Source: Methanococcoides sp. AM1
GTDB lineage: Archaea > Halobacteriota > Methanosarcinia > Methanosarcinales > Methanosarcinaceae
Reading direction: 5' to 3'
Length of the DNA stretch: 64,000 nucleotides
Assembly (NCBI RefSeq): GCF_900774055.1
Contig: NZ_CAAGSW010000003.1
Coordinates: 310,001 to 374,000 of the forward strand
In this document: positions 16,785 through 24,847 of the stretch, in pieces
Numbering within the stretch: the first letter of the stretch is position 1
How the letters are laid out: each line of letters begins with the position of its first letter
The notes under the pieces: generated by a model
Database searches by the model: none
Seen by the model: only the letters and a program-made list of their open reading frames with translations
What the model was told of the DNA's origin: nothing
Translations under genes and position numbers: made by a program

Positions 16785-16854
16785 TAGATTTTATTTGTAA
16801 AGTTTGTGTTAAAGTCATAGGTAATGAATATCTCTTCAAAAAATTGGAGGAAAC

Positions 16855-17604
16855 ATGCTCGAGGTAAAAGATCTGGTAGTTGAGATTGGCGGCAGGACGA
16901 TCCTGAACAAAGTTAATCTCAAAGTAGAGCAGGGTAGCACCACTGTTCTTTTTGGCCCTAACGGAGCAGGTAAATCCGCACTTCTCATGACGCTTATGGG
17001 ATTTAGCGGTTACAATATTGTTAGTGGGCAGATTATATTCAAAGGCGAGGACATAACTAACCTTTCAGTTGATGAAAGAGCAAAACGGGGATTGGGCATC
17101 ATGACCCAGAGACCACCTAATCTGACAGGTGTTAAGCTCGAGACGCTCGTGAGCGCTATATCAACAGAAGACAGTCTTGACACTGAAGCAGTTGCAAAGA
17201 AACTTGATATGGAGCGCTTCATGGAAAGAGATGTTAATGTTGGCTTTTCGGGTGGAGAGATCAAGAGGTCTGAATTATTACAACTATCAGCACAAAACCC
17301 GTGCATGTACCTGCTCGATGAGCCGGAATCGGGTGTTGACCTTGTGAGCATTGAAGAAATAGGTAAGACCATAGACGAACTTCTGAAAAGCAGGTCAAGC
17401 TGTTTTGTTGACCATAACAGGAGAGGAAATTCAGCACTTATTATAACGCATACCGGTCAGGTATTGGACTATGTTGAGCCTGATATGGGCTACATACTTT
17501 GTAATGGTGCTGTTGTATGCAAAGGTCACCCACGTGAAATGCTCAAGGAAATAAAGAGTCAGGGATATGGAGAGTGCATAAAATGCAAAAGGGGACAGCT
17601 TTAA
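16855..17604 (+). CDS. sufC: SufC-like Fe-S cluster assembly ATPase
   Basis: A 249-aa ABC-type ATPase of the SUF system: Walker A GPNGAGKS near residue 34, Q-loop MTQRPPNL, signature FSGGEIKRSELLQL, Walker B YLLDEPESGVD and H-loop IITHTG. SufC drives cluster assembly on the SufB/SufD scaffold in the cytoplasm. A GGAGGAAAC site precedes the ATG. It overlaps the sufB-type gene by 22 bp. The C-terminus carries an extra CIKCKRGQL tail, a CxxC absent from bacterial SufC as I know it. A short insert (SSCFVDHNRRGNSA) precedes the H-loop. Confidence 0.93.
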   Translation: MLEVKDLVVEIGGRTILNKVNLKVEQGSTTVLFGPNGAGKSALLMTLMGFSGYNIVSGQIIFKGEDITNLSVDERAKRGLGIMTQRPPNLTGVKLETLVSAISTEDSLDTEAVAKKLDMERFMERDVNVGFSGGEIKRSELLQLSAQNPCMYLLDEPESGVDLVSIEEIGKTIDELLKSRSSCFVDHNRRGNSALIITHTGQVLDYVEPDMGYILCNGAVVCKGHPREMLKEIKSQGYGECIKCKRGQL

Positions 17605-18806
17605 AGGAAAAGGCTGAAAAGGCCATAGCAAAGACTGCAACGTATGGAGAGGACTTCGACCTTGATGAGTTTGAGATCGGTACAAAAGAAGTACCAGTTA
17701 CAGAAGATCTTGAGGACCTTGACAGCGATTTCAAGCAGACACTTCTCAATGTAGGTGTTCTGCCTGATGAGAAAGAGAGATCTGGCAGTTTTCTGATGCT
17801 GGACAATGCAATATCCCATTCATCGATCAGTGATCCTGACATCGAACTGATGTCTTTGCATGAAGCAATGGAGAAACATGACTGGCTGGAGGAATATTCC
17901 TGGAAGCTTGTTTCCGTGGATACTGACAAGTACACTGCAAAAAGCTATCTTGAGAACGCTAATGGTTATTTCATTCGTGCACCTGCAGGTAAGAAAAGTT
18001 CTATGCCAGTGCAGACATGTCTTGTCATGGGGCATAAGGATGTGACACAGACCGTTCACAACATCCTTATTGTAGAAGAAAATGCACAGCTTGATGTCAT
18101 AACGGGATGTACCACCAAGAAAGGCGTTGAAAGAGCAATGCATCTTGGTATCTCTGAGATATATGTCAAAAAGGGTGGTGTCCTTAACTTCACAATGATA
18201 CACAACTGGGCCGAAGACATAGGAGTGCGCCCAAGGACCGCTATCCATCTCGAAGAAGGTGCAACGTTCGTCAACAACTACATCCTGCTTAAGCCGGTGA
18301 GATCAATTCAGTCATACCCAACTGCAATTCTGGCAGGAGAAGGTGCTTTCGCAAGGTTCCATACAATTGCTGTTGCACATCCCGGTTCCGAGCTTGACCT
18401 TGGAAGCAGGGTATTGTTCAATGCTCCCAACACAAAGGCAGAGCTTATTTCAAGGACCATTACTACCGGTGGTAAGATCACTGCCAGAGGAGAGATGGTT
18501 GCAAATGAGCTTCATTCAAAAGGACATCTGGAATGCCATGGGCTTGTACTTAACAACGAAGGTACACAACGAGCAATTCCAATACTTGAGGCAAATGTGG
18601 ATGATGTGGAACTTACACATGAAGCAGCTGTAGGAAGGATCGCAAAGGAACAGGTGGAATACCTGATGGCCCGCGGACTTTCTGAAGAGGAATCTGTAGG
18701 AATGATCGTACGTGGTTTCCTTGATGTGGGCATAACCGGCCTTCCGGAAGAGCTTGCAGAAGACATTGACAAAACTATCGCACAGATAGGAAAGGATGCG
18801 ATCTGA
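17583..18806 (+). CDS. sufB: SufB/SufD-family Fe-S cluster scaffold protein
   Basis: A 407-aa SufBD-family protein. ATG at 17583 (MQKGTALKEK) is 8 nt from GGAGAG; the GTG at 17574 is an alternative. The C-terminal half is the beta-helix core typical of SufB/D: VITGCTTKKG, LHLEEG-like strands, ARFHTIAVAHPGSELDLGSRV and a LSEEESVGMIVRGFLD end. With SufC it forms the minimal archaeal SUF scaffold (SufB2C2-type complex), thought to be the ancestral system in methanogens; no SufS/SufU desulfurase is encoded here, in line with sulfide as sulfur source in such archaea. Translationally coupled to sufC. Confidence 0.92.
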   Translation: MQKGTALKEKAEKAIAKTATYGEDFDLDEFEIGTKEVPVTEDLEDLDSDFKQTLLNVGVLPDEKERSGSFLMLDNAISHSSISDPDIELMSLHEAMEKHDWLEEYSWKLVSVDTDKYTAKSYLENANGYFIRAPAGKKSSMPVQTCLVMGHKDVTQTVHNILIVEENAQLDVITGCTTKKGVERAMHLGISEIYVKKGGVLNFTMIHNWAEDIGVRPRTAIHLEEGATFVNNYILLKPVRSIQSYPTAILAGEGAFARFHTIAVAHPGSELDLGSRVLFNAPNTKAELISRTITTGGKITARGEMVANELHSKGHLECHGLVLNNEGTQRAIPILEANVDDVELTHEAAVGRIAKEQVEYLMARGLSEEESVGMIVRGFLDVGITGLPEELAEDIDKTIAQIGKDAI

Positions 18807-18825
18807 GATCAGATCTGTCCTTTTT
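18793..18825 (+). terminator. Terminator of sufCB, folded over the sufB stop codon
   Basis: AGGA-TGC-GATCTGA-GA-TCAGATC-TG-TCCT forms a long stem followed by TTTTTCATTTTATTTT. The TGA stop lies in the hairpin. Confidence 0.75.
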
Positions 18826-18884
18826 CATTTTATTTTGGTTTATTATTTATTGATCCAAATCCTTTTTTAAGTATGTATAATCTA

Positions 18885-18948
18885 AAACATACTATTAATT
18901 ATACATAATTCAAGTACGGCATATGCTATAAAATTAATTGGTATGTTT
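18885..18948. repeat. Imperfect inverted repeat upstream of the osmoprotectant transporter operon
   Basis: AAACATAC (18885-18892) is perfectly complementary to GTATGTTT (18941-18948). Just inside, TTAATT pairs with AATTAA. A third GTATGT copy at 18871-18876 can pair with the left arm instead, giving two alternative folds or several half-sites for a regulator. Confidence 0.4.
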
Positions 18949-19037
18949 AATGTCTCTTTATATTCTTAATAATTTATATATCAGTTCTTTTTATTTTTAA
19001 TACGGGATTGCACTTCGAAAATCAAAACATAATGCCC

Positions 19038-19050
19038 AAACTTATAAATA
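19038..19050 (+). promoter_or_regulatory. TATA-box region for the osmoprotectant ABC operon
   Basis: CTTATAAATA (19041-19050), preceded by a purine-rich BRE-like stretch, lies 33-42 bp before the start of the binding-protein gene. The leader would be about 15-20 nt and includes the AGAGGGG ribosome site. Confidence 0.55.
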
Positions 19051-19082
19051 TTGAATAAATCCCACTATAAGAGGGGTAAAAG

Positions 19083-19997
19083 ATGAATTGGAAAATTCTA
19101 TTAACAACTTTTGTTGTTCTGACTGTTGTCCTTAGCGGATGTACAGAATCGGGGTCTGAAGATCCTGCAGATGCTGAGAAGGGAAAAGTGGTCATTGGTT
19201 CTAAATTGTTCCAGGAGTCATATATACTGGCAAACATGGCTGGTATCATGCTTGAAGAAGAAGGTTATGAGGTTGATGTAAAAGAAGGTCTTGGTGGCAC
19301 TCTTATAAATTATGAGGGTCTCAAGCAAGGTAGTGTGGATGTATATGTGGAATATACAGGTACTGCATATAGCCAGATACTGAACGAGACTCCGCTTGAA
19401 GTGTGGGATCCTGAAGTTGTCTATCAGGTATCTGAGGAAGGACTGAATGCTGATGGTGTTGTTATCGTAGCAGAACTTGGTTTTGAGGATGCGTATGCAC
19501 TTGCTGTAAAGGATCAGTGGGCTGAAGAGAACAATGTTGTTAATATCAGTGATCTGGATGGATATGCATCTGAGTTAACTATCGGTACTGATCCTGAATT
19601 TGCATATCGCGAAGATGGTCTGCCTCGCATTAACGATCTCTATGGCCTTGAGTTCAAAGCGGTCAAGCCTACAGTTGCGAACATCATGTACGAGGCTATT
19701 AAGAATGATGAAGTTGATGTCGTTTCAGCATATACTACAGATACAAGGAACGAAGTTTTCGATCTTCGTATCCTGAATGATGACATGAATGCATTACCTC
19801 CATACGATGCTATTCTAATTATGTCTGCAGAATTTGCAGAGGTAAACCCTGATGCTGTTGCTGCTCTTGAAAAATTGGAAGGACAGATCGACACAGACAC
19901 AATGAGAGGTCTGAACTACCAGTTCGATGTTGAGAAGCGTGAAGCAGAGGACATAGCAAGAGATTATTTGATCTCAAGCGGATTGATAGAGAGCTAA
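19083..19997 (+). CDS. Glycine betaine/osmoprotectant ABC transporter substrate-binding lipoprotein
   Basis: A 304-aa lipoprotein: signal peptide with lipobox VLSGC, then an OpuAC-type (PF04069) binding domain starting VVIGSKLFQESYILANMAG and continuing with GGTLINYEGLKQGSVDVYVEYTGTAYSQIL. This fits OpuCC/OsmF-type binding proteins, which use aromatic residues to hold trimethylammonium compounds such as glycine betaine or choline. It is anchored outside the cell and feeds the two permeases encoded downstream. First gene of a four-gene operon with its own TATA box. Confidence 0.9.
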   Translation: MNWKILLTTFVVLTVVLSGCTESGSEDPADAEKGKVVIGSKLFQESYILANMAGIMLEEEGYEVDVKEGLGGTLINYEGLKQGSVDVYVEYTGTAYSQILNETPLEVWDPEVVYQVSEEGLNADGVVIVAELGFEDAYALAVKDQWAEENNVVNISDLDGYASELTIGTDPEFAYREDGLPRINDLYGLEFKAVKPTVANIMYEAIKNDEVDVVSAYTTDTRNEVFDLRILNDDMNALPPYDAILIMSAEFAEVNPDAVAALEKLEGQIDTDTMRGLNYQFDVEKREAEDIARDYLISSGLIES

Positions 19998-20063
19998 TTC
20001 CTCTTTCAATCTCTTATTTTTTTAGTATAGTGTAGAAACTGCTTTTTTAACTGAGATCTGCTT

Positions 20064-21191
20064 ATGCCATCCAAAAGGATATTCGACAGGATAGATTCTA
20101 TCCGGATTCGCGGTGTGACTAAAAAATATGAAGGCAGGTTTGCTATCAATGACCTGAACCTTGATATTGAAGGTGGGGAAATGCTCATTCTCATCGGTCC
20201 CAGCGGATCAGGGAAGACCACAACGCTACGTACGATCAATCGTCTGATAGAACCTGATTCCGGTACTATTCACATAAACGGACAGGATGTTATGGAAATT
20301 GAGCAGGTTGCTCTCAGGAGGAACATTGGCTATGTTATCCAGGATATCGGCCTATTCCCTCATATGACAATAGCTGAAAATATAGGACTTGTTCCTAAAC
20401 TGGAAGGATGGGATAAGGAAAAGATCAGTGAAAGGGTACAATACCTTCTGGATTTTGTGTCCCTGCCATCAGAGATGTTCATGAACAGATACCCCCACCA
20501 GTTAAGTGGAGGCCAGCAACAGAGAGTGGGACTCGCAAGGGCACTGGTAATGGACCCGCCTCTTTTGCTCATGGATGAACCCTTTGGAGCACTTGACCCT
20601 ATTCTGAGAAAGCAGCTTCAGGAAGAGTTTTGTATTATCCGGGAAAAGCTCGGAAAGACCATTATTTTCGTAACTCATGATATTGAAGAGGCTTTCAAGC
20701 TGGCGGACAGGATAGGCATTATGGATGATGCAAAGCTTGTACAGATCGGAACAGCAGAGGAACTGATCTTCCATCCTGCAAATGAAATGGTGGCAAGTAT
20801 TGTTGATACCGGAAAGAAGTTCAAGCATCTTGATACTTTGAGGATAAGGGATCTTATGACTCCCCTTGACAACAAATATGTTCATGAAGGAACTCTTTCT
20901 GTCAGCGAAGCCATTAAGTCGATGCTTGATAAAGGCATAGAGCTCGCTGTTGTTTTTGATGACAATGGACCTGTTGGTATTGTCAGGCTGCCTGACCTGA
21001 TGCGTCTGGGAGAAACAAATGATACTATTGGTGACCATGCTTTAAGTGTTCCTTCGTTTAGCAGTGATGAGCTTCTTGAATCTTCACTTAAGGACCTGCA
21101 TGAGAAACATAATTCGATCGCATTTGTCAGAGACGATGACCAAATTCGAGGTTTCCTGTTCCCGATAGATATATTCAGGCAACTGGTTTGA
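20064..21191 (+). CDS. Osmoprotectant ABC transporter ATPase with CBS domains
   Basis: A 375-aa OpuCA/ProV-like ATPase. Walker A GPSGSGKTT near residue 51, Q-loop YVIQDIGLFPHMT, signature [15 protein letters not shown], Walker B LLLMDEPFGALDP and H-loop VTHDIEEA are intact. After residue about 265 comes a pair of CBS domains (LRIRDLMTPLDNKYVHEG... and ...HEKHNSIAFVRDDDQIRGFLF), the usual ionic-strength sensing module of osmoregulated transporters. Second gene of the operon, 66 bp after the binding-protein gene and 10 bp before the first permease. Confidence 0.93.
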   Translation: MPSKRIFDRIDSIRIRGVTKKYEGRFAINDLNLDIEGGEMLILIGPSGSGKTTTLRTINRLIEPDSGTIHINGQDVMEIEQVALRRNIGYVIQDIGLFPHMTIAENIGLVPKLEGWDKEKISERVQYLLDFVSLPSEMFMNRYPHQLSGGQQQRVGLARALVMDPPLLLMDEPFGALDPILRKQLQEEFCIIREKLGKTIIFVTHDIEEAFKLADRIGIMDDAKLVQIGTAEELIFHPANEMVASIVDTGKKFKHLDTLRIRDLMTPLDNKYVHEGTLSVSEAIKSMLDKGIELAVVFDDNGPVGIVRLPDLMRLGETNDTIGDHALSVPSFSSDELLESSLKDLHEKHNSIAFVRDDDQIRGFLFPIDIFRQLV

Positions 21192-21201
21192 TCAGGAGTG
21201 A

Positions 21202-21846
21202 GTGTTTTTGTTACTATCTGATCTTATAAGAGTCTGGGAAGCGAATTCCCTTACCACACGTACGATTGAGCACTTGACCATGTTCAGCATTGCCATCGTC
21301 ATTGCATCCATTATTGGGGTAAGCTTGGGCATCTACCTGTACAGCAGACCCAGAATTGCTCACCCTGCACTTAATTTCCTGAACGTTGTGGAAACCATAC
21401 CGGATATTCCTCTTCTTGTACTCCTGTTGCCAATATTCGGGCTTGGCGAGGAACCAACGATCGTAGCTTCCATACTTTATTCGCTTTTACCTATCACACG
21501 TAACACCTACACAGGCCTCAAAGAGGTTGACCAGCAGTATATCGATATAGCACACGCAATGGGACTTTCCCAGCGTGAGATCCTTATGAAGGTCAGACTC
21601 CCGCTTTCCCTGCCTATGATAGCAGGTGGCTTAAGGATAGCTCTTGTATTCACTATGGGTGTTGTGACACTTGGCGGACTGATTGCTGCAGGTGGCCTTG
21701 GAACAGCCCTTATAGCCGGGATACAGCTCTATAAGATCGAAACCATACTTGTCGCCGGTATCTGGACCGGTCTTCTGGCAGTGATCCTTGATGGCTTTGC
21801 AGGTTCTCTTGAGAAGAAACTGCAGAGGAAGTATGGCACATGGTAA
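21202..21846 (+). CDS. Osmoprotectant ABC transporter permease (first)
   Basis: A 214-aa OpuCB-type permease with five to six membrane helices and the cytoplasmic EAA loop (ALKEVDQQYIDIAHAMGLSQREILMKVRLPLSLP-type, from residue about 108), which docks on the ATPase. GTG at 21202 or TTG at 21208 can be the start; AGGAG lies at 21194-21198, so TTG has the more normal spacing. It overlaps the second permease gene by 7 bp. Confidence 0.9.
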   Translation: MFLLLSDLIRVWEANSLTTRTIEHLTMFSIAIVIASIIGVSLGIYLYSRPRIAHPALNFLNVVETIPDIPLLVLLLPIFGLGEEPTIVASILYSLLPITRNTYTGLKEVDQQYIDIAHAMGLSQREILMKVRLPLSLPMIAGGLRIALVFTMGVVTLGGLIAAGGLGTALIAGIQLYKIETILVAGIWTGLLAVILDGFAGSLEKKLQRKYGTW

Positions 21847-22451
21847 CTATTGAGACGATCCTTGGACATACCGGTGAGCATCTTGTGCTTTTGCTTACCA
21901 CGCTGTTTGCAAGCATTTGCATCTCCCTGCCCCTTGCATTTGTTTCCCTTTACAGCAAACGTGTCGGATATGTCATCATGAAGTTCGCGAACCTTGCCCA
22001 GGCAGTGCCAAGTTTTGCTGTTGTTGCTATTGTGGTCCCTCTGATAGGAATCGGATTCTATCCTGCACTTATAGCCATCCTGCTGAGGGCACTTCTGCCT
22101 ATCATCAAGAACACCTACATCGGACTTTCAACGGTGGATCCTTCCATGCTTGACTATGCAGACGGTATCGGTCTTAACCAGTGGCAGATCCTCCGCTATA
22201 TCCGTCTCCCAAATGCCTATCCTGCCATATTTGCAGGTATCAAGTTCGCATCCATCCTCATCAACAGCATAGCCATCCTGACAGCCTACATTGGCAGTGG
22301 AGGTCTTGGTGAGCTTATCTTTGAAGGGCTTGTGGGCTTCAATAATGAGAAGATACTTGCAGGTGCCATTCCTGCGATATTGATAGCACTTACACTGGAT
22401 GTCATTTTTACAGCAATGGAAAAGAGGCTGGTTCCGAATTACAGGAAATGA
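21840..22451 (+). CDS. Osmoprotectant ABC transporter permease (second)
   Basis: A 203-aa permease paralogous to the preceding one (OpuCD-like), with membrane helices throughout and an EAA loop (DPSMLDYADGIGLNQWQILRYIRLPNAYP). The two permeases form the heterodimeric membrane channel of the importer. Translational coupling to the upstream gene is indicated by the 7-bp overlap. It ends the operon. Confidence 0.9.
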   Translation: MVTIETILGHTGEHLVLLLTTLFASICISLPLAFVSLYSKRVGYVIMKFANLAQAVPSFAVVAIVVPLIGIGFYPALIAILLRALLPIIKNTYIGLSTVDPSMLDYADGIGLNQWQILRYIRLPNAYPAIFAGIKFASILINSIAILTAYIGSGGLGELIFEGLVGFNNEKILAGAIPAILIALTLDVIFTAMEKRLVPNYRK

Positions 22452-22660
22452 GTTTCAAGATGTTGAAACACTTCGGTTAATATGTAGCTATAATTAGACA
22501 TGTTGAGTCGCATTAAACAAGAAAAAATAAATAAAATATGAGGATTTGAATCCGTTATTTCTATAGATTTTTTATCTTTTTATTCTATAATCCATAGGTA
22601 AATGGATAGAGATATTTATTAGTAAGTGCTTCTAATAATATATTAGGGGGAATTATTCAA

Positions 22661-24604
22661 ATGAAAATATATTCAATAATTTTAGTAGTACTTTTTATTT
22701 TGATTACCATTGGAACAGTATCCGCAAGCACATTCACAGTGAACAACAGCACCGGAGATGTAGCAGATTTTACTTCGATCCAGGCTGCTATAGATGATGT
22801 GAATACAACTAATGAAGATACGATTCTTGTTTATCAGGGAACCTATACAGAGAATGTGACTGTGAACAAGGAACTGACAATCAATTCACATCCTGATAAT
22901 CTGGGCGATACCATTGTTCAGACTGCTAATCCAAATAATTCCGTATTTTACGTGACTGAAGACAATGTCACTATCAACGGCTTTAATGTGACAGGTGCAA
23001 ATAATTACGTTGGGATACTTCTCAATGGAGTTAATGGATGTAATATTAGTGATAATAGCTTATCGAATAACTTTGTCGGCATCAGGCTGGACCAGTCCAG
23101 CAACAATATGCTGAGTAATAACATTGCAAACTCGAACAGTGATACAGGTATCGGCCTGGTGAATTCCAGCGACAGCAACACACTGACCAATAACATTGCA
23201 AATTCGAACACCGACACAGGTATCTGGCTTTTCGGGTCCAGCAACAACATGCTGAACAGTAATATTATATTGAACAATGAATTCGGCATCAGGCTGGTAA
23301 ATTCCAGCAATAGCAATACACTGACCAATAATACTGCAAGTTCGAACAACGATGCAGGTATCAGACTGGAACAGTCAAGTAATGGCAACAATCTAAGCAG
23401 TAACATTGCATTGAATAACATCTTCGGCATTGGTCTGCAACAGTCCAGCAATAGCAACAAGCTGACCAATAACACTGCAAACTCGAACACCAACACAGGC
23501 ATCTGGCTTTCCGAGTCCATCAACAACATGCTGAGCAGTAACATTGTGCTGAATAACAATTTCGGTATCGGTCTGCAACAGTCCAGTAATAGCAACACAC
23601 TGACCAATAACACTGCAAACTCGAACACCGACGCAGGTATCAGGATGCAACAGTCCAGCAATAACAACACGCTGACCAATAATAATGCAAACTCGAACGG
23701 TGATACAGGTATAGGTCTGTTGAATTCCAGCGATAACTCCCTGAGCAGTAACATTGTGTCAAATAACTTTGACGATGGCATTTATTTTGAGGGTTCCAAC
23801 AACACTCTCCTCTACAATAATTACTTCAACAATACAAATAACGTTGAATATGTTGGCATCAATAATGGCAACATCTGGAACATCACCATGACTGCTGGAA
23901 CAAACATTGTTGGAGGTCATCTCCTTGGTGGAAACTATTGGGTGCATCCTAATGGAACAGGATTCAGTGTTGACACAGCAGATAATAACACGGATGGGAT
24001 CTGCGATGAGCAATACAACCTTTCAGTAACTGAATCTGACTACCTGCCACTTATCATTGTCGTTGACACTCTCATGCCAGTGATCAGTATAACCTCACCG
24101 GCAGATGGATCATCCACAACGGCAAGTTCTGTTACTGTCTCAGGCCTTGTCAATGGAACCGGATCTCTGCCATTGGTTACAGTGAATGATATTAATGCAG
24201 AAACCACAATCATAGAATTCAACGGCACCTTCACGGCAACGGTACCTCTGGTCATAGGTGCTAACACCATTTATGCAAACGTTACCGATGCTGCTGGAAA
24301 TACCAACACAACATTTGTGAATATTGCACGAACCTCATCCTCTGGCAGTAACGGTGGCGGTTCCTCCGGAGGTATTGGCACTCCGGTAATTATACCAATT
24401 CAGGAAGAACCTAAAGTGGAGGAAGAAAATACTACTTCCGATTCAAATGCTACCAATAATGTAACTATAGTAGCTCCTGAAGAGGAAGTTGTTGAAGAAC
24501 CACAGGAACCACAAGGAGAAACTGAAGCAACTCCGGGATTTAGCATAATGCTGACAACTGGTGTTCTGCTATCAGCATATGTTATTTACAAAAGGAAGGA
24601 TTAA
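22661..24604 (+). CDS. NosD-repeat beta-helix surface protein with PGF-CTERM anchor
   Basis: A 647-aa exported protein. Signal peptide (residues 1-22), then a right-handed parallel beta-helix of NosD/PbH1-type coils (about 60-400) made of near-identical ~21- and 23-residue units such as NSNTLTNNTANSNTDTGI. Next is an Ig-like domain (about 470-560; PVISITSPADGSSTTASSVTV, then GANTIYANVTDAAGNT) like those fused to glucodextranase-B/surface proteins. A Gly/Ser- and Glu/Pro-rich stalk follows. The end PGF plus a hydrophobic helix plus YKRKD is a PGF-CTERM archaeosortase signal. The many N-x-S/T sequons fit an N-glycosylated S-layer-associated adhesin or polysaccharide-binding protein. GGGGG precedes the ATG. 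Confidence 0.88.
   Translation: MKIYSIILVVLFILITIGTVSASTFTVNNSTGDVADFTSIQAAIDDVNTTNEDTILVYQGTYTENVTVNKELTINSHPDNLGDTIVQTANPNNSVFYVTEDNVTINGFNVTGANNYVGILLNGVNGCNISDNSLSNNFVGIRLDQSSNNMLSNNIANSNSDTGIGLVNSSDSNTLTNNIANSNTDTGIWLFGSSNNMLNSNIILNNEFGIRLVNSSNSNTLTNNTASSNNDAGIRLEQSSNGNNLSSNIALNNIFGIGLQQSSNSNKLTNNTANSNTNTGIWLSESINNMLSSNIVLNNNFGIGLQQSSNSNTLTNNTANSNTDAGIRMQQSSNNNTLTNNNANSNGDTGIGLLNSSDNSLSSNIVSNNFDDGIYFEGSNNTLLYNNYFNNTNNVEYVGINNGNIWNITMTAGTNIVGGHLLGGNYWVHPNGTGFSVDTADNNTDGICDEQYNLSVTESDYLPLIIVVDTLMPVISITSPADGSSTTASSVTVSGLVNGTGSLPLVTVNDINAETTIIEFNGTFTATVPLVIGANTIYANVTDAAGNTNTTFVNIARTSSSGSNGGGSSGGIGTPVIIPIQEEPKVEEENTTSDSNATNNVTIVAPEEEVVEEPQEPQGETEATPGFSIMLTTGVLLSAYVIYKRKD
23090..23760 (+). repeat. 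Tandem coding repeats in the NosD-type gene
   Basis: About ten imperfect units of 63-69 bp, sharing blocks such as CAGTCCAGCAATAGCAACA and CACTGACCAATAACACTGCAA, some almost identical at the DNA level. They encode consecutive beta-helix coils. High DNA identity allows unequal recombination and length variation of the surface protein. Confidence 0.8.
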
Positions 24605-24847
24605 TAAACGGTCCTTCTAACCTTTTTCTTTGTTTATCCTGATCTCAAGGTTTCGTTTGTTTTGAAGCAGTTCTATATCATTTATTGACTAAACTGTTGT
24701 ACGATATTCATTGATTCAAACTAGATGGTGTTATGTGCTCCAAATACCAGAGTCTGATTTTAATTCACTGATAAATTCTAGGACGGAACCATTTTGCACT
24801 ATTTTAAGTATCATCAATTCTGTTATGAATCACGGAGTTGCACTACA

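Noticed and set aside
23005-23781. 258-aa minus-strand frame opposite the NosD-type gene
   Set aside because: It is a mirror of the repeats in the real gene; its Leu-rich repeats follow directly from the opposite strand's Asn/Ser repeat codons.
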